Of a DNA stretch of 64,000 bases, positions 1-8,308 are shown one piece after another. The number at the start of each line of letters is the position of its first letter. Position 1 is the stretch's first letter. Made by a program: the position numbers and the translations under genes. The DNA is from SVFI01 sp964519385. Its GTDB lineage: Bacteria; Bacillota; Clostridia; Lachnospirales; Lachnospiraceae. The notes beneath the pieces are model-generated. The model was given only the letters and a program-made list of their open reading frames with translations. It did not search any database and was not told where the DNA came from. The DNA is taken from NCBI GenBank assembly GCA_964519385.1, contig CAZFLR010000004.1:1-64000 (forward strand). The letters are read 5' to 3'.

Positions 1-5
1 AATAT

Positions 6-79
6 GGCGAGATAGCTCAGTTGGCTAGAGCACACGGTTCATACCCGTGGTGTCGGGGGTTCGAATCCCTTTCTCGCTA
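6..79 (+). tRNA. tRNA-Met (CAU), elongator type
   Basis: A complete cloverleaf can be drawn: 7-bp acceptor stem (GGCGAGA with TCTCGCT, one G-U pair), D arm with AGTTGGCTAGAGC, anticodon loop TTCATAC giving anticodon CAT, T arm GGGGG-TTCGAAT-CCCTT, discriminator A. CCA is not encoded (the next bases are CTT). A CAT anticodon could also be a lysidine-modified tRNA-Ile. The body resembles elongator tRNA-Met of Firmicutes, and the first pair is not the mismatch typical of an initiator. Confidence 0.93.
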
Positions 80-82
80 CTT

Positions 83-113
83 AAAGCGCGTAAACATTGT
101 TTACGCGCTTTTT
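83..113 (+). terminator. Rho-independent terminator of tRNA-Met
   Basis: Perfect stem AAAGCGCGTAAAC / GTTTACGCGCTTT with a short loop, followed by TTTCTTTG. It follows the tRNA by three bases. On the other strand it abuts the point where trpB homology stops, so the tRNA unit probably marks the edge of the deletion that truncated that gene. Confidence 0.85.
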
Positions 114-117
114 CTTT

Positions 118-477
118 GTCTAATAACCTTTTTCTTACCCATATATTTTGCCAAAAGGACTTCTCTCATACACTGATTCAGTTTGTGTGCTCCGGTGTGG
201 TTCAAATCCTCACGCTTCACATAGAGCTGAACCCCTGTTCCGACTTTCTCCGACAGTCTTGCCAAATGTGAAATCGGCGTAGGTCTGCCCTGGAATTCCT
301 TGGGGATTCGACGCAGCTCACTGATAAACTTTCTCGACTTACAAATCGTCTGATATGCATCGCTGATTTTGTCTGAAATTTGGGCGGAATATATGAACCT
401 CCGTATTTTCCGAAATAGCCGTCGGCATCCGGGTAATTTTTAAAGTAAGTGCCAAAATCAATGTTGTTGTACATCAT
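118..477 (-). pseudogene. trpB: Truncated, frameshifted tryptophan synthase beta (TrpB-like) remnant
   Basis: From the ATG at 477 (RBS GGAGG, 8 bases upstream) the first 33 residues read like a TrpB N-terminus (…DGYFGKYGGSYIPPKF). Homology then moves to another frame and continues as DKISDAYQTICKSRKFISEL, then GRPTPISHLARLSEKVG and VKREDLNHTGAHKLNQC, which carries the beta-subunit PLP-lysine motif. It stops after MGKKKVI near base 118. TrpB is normally about 390-400 residues, so about two-thirds is missing, and there is one indel besides a few lost codons. It cannot make an enzyme. Calling it TrpB is secure from the KREDLNHTGAHK motif; whether it was a trp-operon copy or an orphan TrpB is not decidable. 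Confidence 0.85.
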
Positions 478-523
478 AATGTCATCCTCCGTTTTTTATA
501 ATTTTTTCCTGTCAAATAAGCAT

Positions 524-745
524 AAAAAAACGCCCCTGACAGAATAATACAACTCTGTCAAGGACGAATAGATACTTAAAATAAAGCAAACACTATCCGC
601 GGTACCACCTTGATTTACAGTAATGATACTGTACGCTTGGCGGGATACCATCATATCCCCGGCAACTGACGTATGCCCTCACGTCACAGAATACTCAGTG
701 CAGCTTTCTCCGCATCAACGGTTTATATTTCATATGAAATTGTCT
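524..745 (-). promoter_or_regulatory. T-box riboswitch leader with terminator, in front of the trpB remnant
   Basis: On the minus strand the T-box core AAGGTGGTACCGCGG lies at 611-597. It is preceded by hairpins (TACAGTA…TACTGTA, GGGATA…TATCCC) and followed by a terminator (524-563: CCTTGACAGA…TCTGTCAGGGG then seven T). The AAGG of the T-box can pair with CCTT of the terminator's 5' arm, which is the expected antiterminator/terminator switch. The base after TGG is T, which predicts a tRNA with discriminator A. About 130 bases lie between the predicted start and the core, enough for a stem I, but I could not assign the specifier codon. The element looks intact although its gene is broken. Confidence 0.87.
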
Positions 746-748
746 TGA

Positions 749-776
749 ATTATAAAATGATTTTTTCACGTGTCAG
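749..776 (-). promoter_or_regulatory. Promoter of the T-box transcript
   Basis: Minus strand: -35 CTGACA (771-776), 16-base spacer, -10 TATAAT (749-754). It begins 8 bases beyond the stop of the GNAT remnant and would start transcription near 742, just before the T-box leader. Confidence 0.6.
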
Positions 777-783
777 GCATTTT

Positions 784-1062
784 TTATCTGTGAATATACA
801 TCCTTGTCATATCCGGTTCTCCGTCACCCTGAACCATACACAAAAATTCCCAACCGTATCTTTCGTAAAATCCGGTGTGATCCGTGACAAGATATATCGG
901 AGAGATTCCCTTTTCTTTCATATCCGACACGGCTATATTCAATAATTTGCCTGCAATCCCGTTATTACGATATTCTTCCTCGGTGTAAACTGCACAAATA
1001 TTAGGAGCAAGGTCTTTCCGGTCATGAAAATCATTTTTAATGACTCCCATTCCTCCAAAAAG
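784..1062 (-). pseudogene. GNAT N-acetyltransferase, N-terminally truncated
   Basis: The reading frame from about 1062 (FGGMGVIKNDFHDR) to 784 encodes about 92 residues of a GNAT fold. It includes the acetyl-CoA-binding segment AVYTEEEYRNNGIAGKLL (the RxxGxA/G type) and the C-terminal FYERYGWEFLCMVQGDGEPDM. A complete member is about 140-150 residues, so about the first 50, including strand 1 and helix 1, are absent. Upstream in-frame coding runs directly into the EamA remnant, so this looks like a deletion junction rather than a short native gene. The ATG at 1050 is an internal Met of the ancestral protein. Function of any product is doubtful. Confidence 0.7.
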
Positions 1063-1063
1063 C

Positions 1064-1174
1064 TTACAAAACCAGTGTGATAACCACGCTCAGCTTATCT
1101 ACAGAAACTACCTTTGCAAGTATCAATGTAAGTGCTGCAAATATGGCAGACAATAGTGCAAATACCAACCACAT
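1064..1174 (-). pseudogene. N-terminal fragment of an EamA/DMT-type transporter
   Basis: A 36-codon frame begins MWLVFALLSAIFAALTLILA and continues KVVSVDKL, then a hydrophobic end and TAA. This is the first transmembrane helix of EamA-family (drug/metabolite transporter) proteins, which normally have 4 or 10 helices. It stops at the junction with the GNAT remnant. It lies 20 bases after the argS stop and would be cotranscribed with argS. A native one-helix protein cannot be excluded, but the abrupt join to another truncated gene favours a remnant. Confidence 0.6.
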
Positions 1175-1193
1175 ACAAAATCATCTCTCTTTT

Positions 1194-2960
1194 TTACATT
1201 CTATCCGGTGCATCAAATCCAAGCACATGAATACAATCCTCCAAAATACCGAGCGAAAGCTTGAGAAGCGCGATATAGCCTGCCTTTTTGGTTTCATTTT
1301 CCTCCGTAAGAATTTTCGTTCCGTGATAAAAATGATTAAAGGCATTTGCTGTCTCATAAATATACGCGCACACCTTATGCGGAGCAAGCTCATCATATGC
1401 ATTTTTCATCATTGCATTAAAACGGCTGATACAGAGCATAAGCTCTTTTTCGTCTCTGCTCTCCGACAACTGTAATACAGCTTCCTCTGGTTTTCCGCCC
1501 ACTTCCTGATATTTATTCAAAATGGATTTAATACGCACCATCGTGTACAGGATATATGGACCGGTATCTCCCTCAAAGGATGTAAAGCGGTCGATGTCAA
1601 AAATATAATCCTTACTTGCCTGGTTTGAAAGGTCTCCGTACTTAATCGCTGCAAGTGCCACAAGTTTCGCAGTTTCACGAGCTTCCTCCTCATCAACCTC
1701 GTGATTCTCCGTAATCTTTTTGAACATCTGCTCATTAATCTGACTCACAAGGGATTCCAGACGCATAACTCCGCCCTCACGGGTCTTAAATGCATGTCCG
1801 TCTTTTCCGTTGACAGTACCAAAGCCAAGGAAGAAAAGCTCTGTCCGGTCTTTTACAATCCGTGTCTTGCGCGCACAGCGGAACACCTGCTCAAAATACA
1901 GTCCCTGTCGCTTATCAACCACATAGATAACCTGATCCGGGTCTATCTCATCCCTGCGCTGCATAAGCGTTGCAAGGTCTGTGGTGTTGTAAAGTGCTGC
2001 ACCGTCTGATTTGAGAATCATACACGGAGGCATTTCCTTTGTATCCGTCTCTTCTTTCACATCGACAACAAGTGCTCCGTCTGACTCGCGGATATATCCT
2101 CCGTCCTTCATGTACTGCACCATTCCCGGTATGATTCCATGCACAGTAGACTCGCCGTTCCAAAGATCAAATTCTACATTCAGATTGCTATAATTCTTCT
2201 TGAGGTCGGTTACCGATACACGAATAATATGATCCCAAAGTGCACGATATCCTCTTACGCCGTCCTGTAACATTTTGGTCGCTTCAAGTGCCTTTTCTTT
2301 ATAAACAGGGTCCTCTTTTGATTTACCGCTCGCAGTCGGATAAATCTCCTCAAGCTCCGAAATCGTGAAAGGAGCCTGCTCCGGATATTCTCCTTCAAAT
2401 GTCTCGTCAAAATACGGAAGCTCCGGTTTGCGTTCCTTCAATTCCGTAATGATAAGTCCCATCTGAAGTCCCCAGTCTCCCATATGAATATCGCCGGTTA
2501 CATCATGTCCCATATATCGTGCAATCCGTTTTACACTTTCTCCGATGACCGCCGAACGCAAATGTCCGACATGCAGCGGCTTTGCCACATTCGGTCCGCC
2601 GTAATCAATCACTATCTTTTTTATCTTTTCCGGTGTTTCCAGACCGAATTTGTCACTCTCACTCATCTGCTTTAAATACTCTGCAAGATATTCCGGTGAA
2701 AGATTCAAATTTAAGAAGCCCGGCATAACCGCTTCCGCACCTTCAAACATCTTGCTCTCGCTCAACGCCTCCAATACTTCCTCCGCAATCTTAATCGGTG
2801 CCTTTTTAAACTGCTTGGCAAGAGCCATCGCGCCGTTACACTGAAATTCACAAAGATCCGGCCGGTTGGAAATGGTTACCTTTCCATATTCAGACGGATA
2901 TCCTGCCTTTTCAAACGCCTGCTTCATTTCCTCTGAAATCAGTTCCAGTATTTCTTTCAT
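1194..2960 (-). CDS. argS: Arginyl-tRNA synthetase
   Basis: Class I synthetase charging tRNA-Arg in the cytoplasm; 588 residues, a usual length. The N-terminal additional domain covers about residues 1-110. The HIGH signature appears in GPNVAKPLHVGHLRS (about 124-138), followed by the GDIHMGDWGLQMG segment. The KMSKS position is degenerate (around FKTREGGVMRLESLV), as is normal for ArgRS. A DALR anticodon-binding domain ends in LGILEDCIHVLGFDAPDRM. The ATG at 2960 overlaps the queH stop in ATGA, with RBS GCGAGGAATTGAA, so the two are translationally coupled. No T-box precedes it; transcription probably comes from the EAL-gene promoter about 3.2 kb upstream. Confidence 0.97.
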   Translation of the reverse strand: MKEILELISEEMKQAFEKAGYPSEYGKVTISNRPDLCEFQCNGAMALAKQFKKAPIKIAEEVLEALSESKMFEGAEAVMPGFLNLNLSPEYLAEYLKQMSESDKFGLETPEKIKKIVIDYGGPNVAKPLHVGHLRSAVIGESVKRIARYMGHDVTGDIHMGDWGLQMGLIITELKERKPELPYFDETFEGEYPEQAPFTISELEEIYPTASGKSKEDPVYKEKALEATKMLQDGVRGYRALWDHIIRVSVTDLKKNYSNLNVEFDLWNGESTVHGIIPGMVQYMKDGGYIRESDGALVVDVKEETDTKEMPPCMILKSDGAALYNTTDLATLMQRRDEIDPDQVIYVVDKRQGLYFEQVFRCARKTRIVKDRTELFFLGFGTVNGKDGHAFKTREGGVMRLESLVSQINEQMFKKITENHEVDEEEARETAKLVALAAIKYGDLSNQASKDYIFDIDRFTSFEGDTGPYILYTMVRIKSILNKYQEVGGKPEEAVLQLSESRDEKELMLCISRFNAMMKNAYDELAPHKVCAYIYETANAFNHFYHGTKILTEENETKKAGYIALLKLSLGILEDCIHVLGFDAPDRM

Positions 2961-3625
2961 TTCAATTCCTCGCTTCTCTTATTTTTCTGTTTTTCCCGCT
3001 CGACCTTAGAATATACACATCCGCAATAGTCCTGACGGTACAATTCATATTGTTTGGATAATTCAATGGAAATCAAATATCCGTTTTTCTTTTTAAAATC
3101 GGAAAAAAGATAAGGAACACCCACACGTTCTCCGCATTTTTTCCCTATTTCATTTAATTTCTCAGCATTCTTAAGCGGACTGATGGTAAGTGTTGTCGTA
3201 AAGTAATCAAATTCACCCTCTGCCGCCGTCTCTGCCGTCTTTTGGAGACGCAATGCATAACAGGCAAAGCATCGCTCGCCGCCCTCCGGGTCTTCCTCAT
3301 GTCCCCGGGCAATCCGTAAGAACTCTTCCGGTTCATGACTTCCTTCCAGCACATGAATTGCGAAACGCTTCTCTCCCGCCTCGCGCTCCTTATTCAGCTC
3401 AGCTATCAGCCTCTTTTGTTCTGCCACGCGTTTCTTATATTCCGCTTTCTCCGTAATATTCGGGTTGTAATAAAACACGGTAATCTCAAAATAACGCGAC
3501 AGATAAACAAGAACATAGCTGCTGCATGGTGCACAGCAGCTATGTAACAATAGCTTTTTTCCATACGTTTCCCGATCATCCAGTATCTGATCAAGCATCT
3601 TTTGGTAATTCTGTTTATTTGCCAT
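2957..3625 (-). CDS. queH: Epoxyqueuosine reductase QueH
   Basis: Reduces epoxyqueuosine to queuosine in tRNA, the non-orthologous replacement of QueG. 222 residues. Hallmarks are LLLHSCCAPCSSYVL near the N-terminus (vicinal cysteines), GGERCFACYALRL in the middle and DYCGCVYS at the C-terminus, the cysteines expected to hold the iron-sulfur cluster and second metal site. The longest frame starts at 3727, but that would lie inside the preceding gene; ATG 3625 (MANKQNY) has GAGG six bases upstream and overlaps the previous stop by 11 bases. It sits between an EAL gene and argS; linkage of a tRNA-modification enzyme to a synthetase is plausible, while the link to signalling looks positional. 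Confidence 0.93.
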   Translation of the reverse strand: MANKQNYQKMLDQILDDRETYGKKLLLHSCCAPCSSYVLVYLSRYFEITVFYYNPNITEKAEYKKRVAEQKRLIAELNKEREAGEKRFAIHVLEGSHEPEEFLRIARGHEEDPEGGERCFACYALRLQKTAETAAEGEFDYFTTTLTISPLKNAEKLNEIGKKCGERVGVPYLFSDFKKKNGYLISIELSKQYELYRQDYCGCVYSKVEREKQKNKRSEELK

Positions 3626-6137
3626 TTTTTGCCTCGTTGGCCCTGATTTTTTGCTCTTCCACCGACAAAATCTTACCGGACTCATCCGTAATGGTTTTTG
3701 ATTTTTCTTCCGATGATGAAGAAACATAGGTCTTTTTGAAGTTTTCTACCACACTCGTGGCATCCTTATCCTCTGCCTGCTTCTGTTCACGCTTTGCACG
3801 CTCAAGAACATCGCAGGCGTACATTGCATCATAATATTCTTTTCCGCCGTCCTTGTCCATGCAATACGTTTCGATAAATTCCTCGCTTTTTACAGGCTTT
3901 GAATAGTAATAACCCTGTACATAACTGCAGCCAAGCTCTTTTAAAATTTCAACCTGTTCCGCAGTTTCCACGCCCTCACAGAGTACGCGGATACCGAGTC
4001 CTTTCGCCATCTCAATAATCTTGCGCATGATAAGAATACTTGCTTCGCTCGTAATGACCTCACTGAAGAACTCCCGGTCAATCTTTATCACATCAAAAGG
4101 AATGTCTTTAAGCATATTCAGAGAAGAATATCCGCTTCCGAAATCGTCCATGGAAATACACAAATCCATGCGTTTTAACTGATTCATTGTATTAATCATC
4201 AGATTGCGTTCATCGAAGAACACCGTCTCCGTCACTTCAAGCTCAACGAATCCGTTCGGAATCCGGTACCGTTTCATAATCTTTGCAACCTGATTGATAT
4301 AATCAGGGTTATGCATAAGAATACGACTCTGGTTTACGGAAATCGGGAAAATCGTCTTATCGTCATCAATCAGCTTTCGCAGGCTCTTGCATACCTCTTC
4401 GAGCATGTATAAATCGAGTTTTTCAATGAAACCGTTTCTCTCAAACACCGGAATAAACTGATCCGGATATACCATGCTCCCATCATCCTTGACCCAGCGT
4501 ACCAGTGCTTCTCCACCATAGATGCAGTCATTTGAAATATCCCATTTCGGCTGAATATATACCTTAAATTCACCCTTGCGCATGGCCTCTTCCATCTCAG
4601 ACTCAATCTTTTCTTCCATGTACATCTTCTGCACGATTTTTTCACTGTACGTGGCAACCAGAATCTTTTCATCCGCACCGATTGATTTACGCGCCGCATT
4701 TGCGTGGTCAATAATGATACTTAAGTCCGTGTCGTCTTTACGAATCGGACAGATTCCTCTCTTAAGACGAACCGGGAACATGATTCCTATATCTCTTGCC
4801 CTATCATTGATAATTGTCATCATCTCTTCAAACTTCGCATCAAACTCCTGATCGTTCCTTGCAAGCAAAACGAACTGGTCGGAATCCATACGGGTACAGA
4901 GCTCTCTTCCCTTAAAGAATTTGCTGCTCTCCTCAATGATGATGGTCAGAAGCTCATCCGCCCTCACATGTCCGTATGCTTCATTGATATAACGGAAGTT
5001 TGCCACATCAAACCGTGCGACAAGGTAAGGAATATTGGCACGTTCTGCAATCACTCCCTCCGCAACGTTTCGGAAATAATTGTCATTTTTTCCGCCGGTA
5101 ATCGGATCTCCGTAAGCCAGCATCTCAATCGTATCGCTCGCCTTTTTGGAAACCGCCCACATGTAAAAGAGCATGGCAAGCGTCAGCACAACAATCATCA
5201 GGCATGTAACCAGAGACTCAAACATAACCGGATTAACGACATCTGTCACAACCGTTTCCGGATATACATAAGCAAAATAGAGCCCGTTCACCCCGGAAAC
5301 CTTCGCTATCTCTACATAGTCTGTCATCCCGGATATATCCACGATATAAGACTTTTGATATGTTTCCTTCTGAATTTCATCCTTCAGGCGAAGTACACGG
5401 TTATCCGAATACTTGTCGAATGACTGCTCCCTCAGCCACGCGAAGAAGTTATTTCCCTCCACCTCATACTGATCTGCCTCGCTTGTGTAAATGAATCCAT
5501 CCTCATTAATCAGGAACACATCACCGAACAACTTCACATTGTCAAATGCAGAACTTTTGATAAAATCACCCATATCCTGGGCTCCGACAAGCTGACCGAC
5601 CTTTTGTCCCTGCAGCTTCACAGGTGCCACATAATATGCAATACCCATGTCTTTCCCCGCCACATTTTCAATCTGTGCGTAACAGGTAGCCTTCTTCATA
5701 TGAAGAATGTTCTTCATCGTTCTGATATCTTTATCCCGGATTACTTCATCACGGCCGTACAGCCTTGCCTCATCCGTAAGATAATACATCTCGCTGAAGT
5801 CATCCAGCGAACTATAATGCCAGATAATCGTCTCAAATATATCGTCACTATTCAGTTCTTCCACATCCGTCGTCATAAGCACAGCTGCCTGGTCAAGAAG
5901 AGACAATGTTTTCTCCGCATGATCTGATATGATTTTTTCAGCATTCTGTACATTTTTATAATTCTCTTCTGTCTTTACCAGTTCAAAAATACGTTTTATA
6001 TCCACTATGTGCACCAGGCAGATAGCCAGTGATACCGTAAGAACAACAAGACCCAGAAGCAATATGCCGACGATGGAACGTTTATTTGTTTTCTTTCCTC
6101 TCATCTGCTTCATCTTTACCCCCGAGGTGTTTTTCAT
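3615..6137 (-). CDS. Membrane sensor with degenerate GGDEF and intact EAL domain (c-di-GMP phosphodiesterase)
   Basis: 840 residues. A transmembrane helix at about 20-45 is followed by an extracytoplasmic sensor region of about 250 residues (Cache-like: one large loop between two helices) and a second helix at about 300-325. The GGDEF-like domain (about 335-490) has RADEL where GGDEF should be, so diguanylate cyclase activity is not expected. The EAL domain (about 500-750) keeps EALVRW, the ExLEVTET stretch, DDFGSGYSSL, KIDREF, EGVET and QGYYYSKP, so it should hydrolyse c-di-GMP. An 80-90-residue charged tail follows. The start was set at ATG 6137 (AAGGTG five bases upstream), because the predicted promoter places the transcript start near 6155, inside the longer frame. 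Confidence 0.92.
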   Translation of the reverse strand: MKNTSGVKMKQMRGKKTNKRSIVGILLLGLVVLTVSLAICLVHIVDIKRIFELVKTEENYKNVQNAEKIISDHAEKTLSLLDQAAVLMTTDVEELNSDDIFETIIWHYSSLDDFSEMYYLTDEARLYGRDEVIRDKDIRTMKNILHMKKATCYAQIENVAGKDMGIAYYVAPVKLQGQKVGQLVGAQDMGDFIKSSAFDNVKLFGDVFLINEDGFIYTSEADQYEVEGNNFFAWLREQSFDKYSDNRVLRLKDEIQKETYQKSYIVDISGMTDYVEIAKVSGVNGLYFAYVYPETVVTDVVNPVMFESLVTCLMIVVLTLAMLFYMWAVSKKASDTIEMLAYGDPITGGKNDNYFRNVAEGVIAERANIPYLVARFDVANFRYINEAYGHVRADELLTIIIEESSKFFKGRELCTRMDSDQFVLLARNDQEFDAKFEEMMTIINDRARDIGIMFPVRLKRGICPIRKDDTDLSIIIDHANAARKSIGADEKILVATYSEKIVQKMYMEEKIESEMEEAMRKGEFKVYIQPKWDISNDCIYGGEALVRWVKDDGSMVYPDQFIPVFERNGFIEKLDLYMLEEVCKSLRKLIDDDKTIFPISVNQSRILMHNPDYINQVAKIMKRYRIPNGFVELEVTETVFFDERNLMINTMNQLKRMDLCISMDDFGSGYSSLNMLKDIPFDVIKIDREFFSEVITSEASILIMRKIIEMAKGLGIRVLCEGVETAEQVEILKELGCSYVQGYYYSKPVKSEEFIETYCMDKDGGKEYYDAMYACDVLERAKREQKQAEDKDATSVVENFKKTYVSSSSEEKSKTITDESGKILSVEEQKIRANEAKNGK

Positions 6138-6161
6138 TGCACACCTTCTGCATATCAAATA

Positions 6162-6190
6162 ATTATACCACAGAAAAATATTCCGTTCAA
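6162..6190 (-). promoter_or_regulatory. Promoter of the EAL gene
   Basis: Minus strand: TTGAAC (6185-6190), 17-base spacer, TATAAT (6162-6167). Predicted start near 6155, 18 bases before ATG 6137. Confidence 0.7.
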
Positions 6191-6205
6191 TCTATTCAAA
6201 AAGAA

Positions 6206-6234
6206 TTGTCATGCTCGTCAAAATATATTAAACT
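6206..6234 (+). promoter_or_regulatory. Candidate promoter of the moxR operon
   Basis: Plus strand: TTGTCA (6206-6211), 17-base spacer, TAAACT (6229-6234). It lies back to back with the EAL promoter in a 187-base divergent region and is about 90 bases before the TTG start of moxR. It is weaker than the opposing promoter. Confidence 0.5.
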
Positions 6235-6324
6235 CAAAATGAGGATGCTTATCTGTCATAAAACGCCTATAATTACTTATTATAGAAGTTTTTTCCAAAT
6301 TAGACAATAGAGGAGAGGTCAAAA

Positions 6325-7260
6325 TTGAACGCAAAATTAGTAAGTGTAAAACAGGAAATTACCAAAGTCCTTCGCGGTAAGGATGACAATATCGATTTTA
6401 TCTTGTGTGCCATGCTTGCACGCGGCCACATTCTTTTGGAAGATATTCCGGGAGTCGGCAAAACAACTCTCGCCGTCGCCCTGTCCCGCGCCATGTCACT
6501 AGACTATAAGCGTATGCAGTTCACCCCGGACGTTCTGCCGAGCGACATTCTCGGCTTTTCACTGCTCGACCAGAAATCCGGAGATTTTCTGTACCGTCCG
6601 GGTGCAATCTTTACCAATTTATTTCTTGCCGATGAGATAAACCGTACTTCTCCGAAGACACAGGCTGCTCTTCTTGAGGTTATGGAAGAGGGATGTGTAT
6701 CCGTGGACGGAACGACCCGCCGGCTTGATAAACCTTTTTTTGTAATTGCAACACAAAACCCAATCGGTGCTGCCGGAACCCAGAAGCTTCCGGATTCACA
6801 GCTTGACCGTTTTATCATCCGTCTGTCGCTCGGTTATCCGGACCACCACTCTGCACTTGAAATCCTCAAGGGAAAATCATCACAGAGTATGGAAGATGTG
6901 TTACCTGTCATTTCCGCAGACGAAATCATTGCCATGCAACATGATGCGGACAAAGTCTATGTCAGCGATGACATTGCGGAATATATCGTATCACTGGTTG
7001 AAAAGACAAGAGGTTATGAATACCTGACCCAGGGAATCAGTCCGCGTGGCAGCATCGCACTTCTTCGCATGGCTAAAGCACATGCATTTTATATGGATCG
7101 CGATTATGTGACACCGGAAGATGTACACGCTGTATTCCACTGTACCTGCGGACACCGTCTGATTTTAAACACAAAGGCAAAGGCTGCAGGATTTGATTCT
7201 GAAAATGTACTTGAACAGATTTTTGCCTCTGTTCCGATTCCAAAGCTGTCACTGTGCTAA
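6325..7260 (+). CDS. MoxR-family AAA+ ATPase
   Basis: 311 residues. Walker A is in EDIPGVGKTTLA (about 38-49), Walker B in LFLADEINRTSP (about 103-114), followed by the MoxR signature QAALLEVMEEG, sensor 1 in VIATQNPIG and the C-terminal lid ending in IPKLSLC. MoxR ATPases act as chaperones that mature or activate partner proteins; the partners here are the next two genes. The start is TTG at 6325, chosen for AGGAGAGG six bases upstream and because no ATG fits the conserved N-terminus. First gene of a three-gene operon; 19 bases separate it from the next gene. Confidence 0.93.
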   Translation: MNAKLVSVKQEITKVLRGKDDNIDFILCAMLARGHILLEDIPGVGKTTLAVALSRAMSLDYKRMQFTPDVLPSDILGFSLLDQKSGDFLYRPGAIFTNLFLADEINRTSPKTQAALLEVMEEGCVSVDGTTRRLDKPFFVIATQNPIGAAGTQKLPDSQLDRFIIRLSLGYPDHHSALEILKGKSSQSMEDVLPVISADEIIAMQHDADKVYVSDDIAEYIVSLVEKTRGYEYLTQGISPRGSIALLRMAKAHAFYMDRDYVTPEDVHAVFHCTCGHRLILNTKAKAAGFDSENVLEQIFASVPIPKLSLC

Positions 7261-7279
7261 AAATTTTTGAGGAGCCACC

Positions 7280-8308
7280 ATGTTAAAAAAAGTATTTCAT
7301 CTGCTAAGCTATTGTATATTATATGTTTTCATACTTTTTCTTGCTGTATTTTACAGACAGCCTCTGTTTCTTTTTTTGCTGATGCTGCTCATCGCGCTGC
7401 CACCGGCATCGTATTTCGTGTGCAGATACGTTTCCCGGTCTCTGCGCCCTTTTTTAAAAAGCTCATCTCTTTACGGGATTTCCGGCGAAACCGTCACGAT
7501 TTCTGTCGGTTTACATAATCCTACACTATTCCCCATTCCGGACTGTACTCTTTCCTACCGGATTACCTCGTCCTACTACCCGTGTGGCGAAATTTTTTCA
7601 TGTAATATTCCGGCATACAGCAGAAAGGATTCTTCTTTTGACATGCCTGTCACCTTTCAGAAAAGCGGCTGCTACCGGATAGAGCTTACCGAAATTCAAT
7701 TTTACGATTATCTTCATTTCTTTTCCTATGAAAAAAAGATTTCCATGCAAAAGGAAATTATCATACATCCAAAAACGGTTTCTGAGGCCTCCTTTGATTC
7801 TTCTGCCTTCGGTGAAGGATTTGATGAATTTGAAGAAACAGGTGCAAAAGGGCTTGTCTCATCAAACGTCACAGACATCCGCGAATACATTCCCGGAGAC
7901 AGACTGCAAAAGATTCACTGGAAGCTCAGTGCAAAAATCAACAAACTCATGGTAAAGGAAAACGAGCAGACCTCCACCCACCAGTTTACTGTTCTGGTAG
8001 AGCTGTTTCTTCCGGAACCTTCTTCTTCCGTTCTTGAACAGAGTCTTTCCTACGGGCTGTCCATGGCGCAAGAGCTTCTGAAGGCGGGCGAATCGTTTTT
8101 TTTCTGCTACTACAGCATAAATGAAGCTGACTTTATCAAGCATCTGGTTCAAAACAAAGAGGATTTGGACCGCGCGCTGCTCGAGTGCTTTTATCAGACC
8201 CCATATGACCGTCCTGAGCTTGCACTGCAGATTCTGGAAAAAACAGATATTTTGAAAGGCACCATCTTACACGTCTCTGAAAAAGGAGTAAACGACATTG
8301 TTTTTTAG
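7280..8308 (+). CDS. DUF58 membrane-anchored protein
   Basis: 342 residues. Two N-terminal transmembrane helices (about 8-27 and 29-48) are followed by a beta-rich segment and the DUF58 signature REYIPGDRLQKIHWKLSAK (about 201-219), then a von Willebrand A-like C-terminal part. DUF58 proteins are standard partners of MoxR ATPases and of TgpA-type transglutaminases. Start ATG 7280 has GAGGAG seven bases upstream. Its end overlaps the next start by 11 bases. Biochemical role unknown. Confidence 0.9.
   Translation: MLKKVFHLLSYCILYVFILFLAVFYRQPLFLFLLMLLIALPPASYFVCRYVSRSLRPFLKSSSLYGISGETVTISVGLHNPTLFPIPDCTLSYRITSSYYPCGEIFSCNIPAYSRKDSSFDMPVTFQKSGCYRIELTEIQFYDYLHFFSYEKKISMQKEIIIHPKTVSEASFDSSAFGEGFDEFEETGAKGLVSSNVTDIREYIPGDRLQKIHWKLSAKINKLMVKENEQTSTHQFTVLVELFLPEPSSSVLEQSLSYGLSMAQELLKAGESFFFCYYSINEADFIKHLVQNKEDLDRALLECFYQTPYDRPELALQILEKTDILKGTILHVSEKGVNDIVF

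Noticed and set aside
217..477. 86-residue open frame as a real small protein
   Set aside because: The first third is TrpB and the rest is TrpB read out of frame; a frameshifted remnant explains it better.
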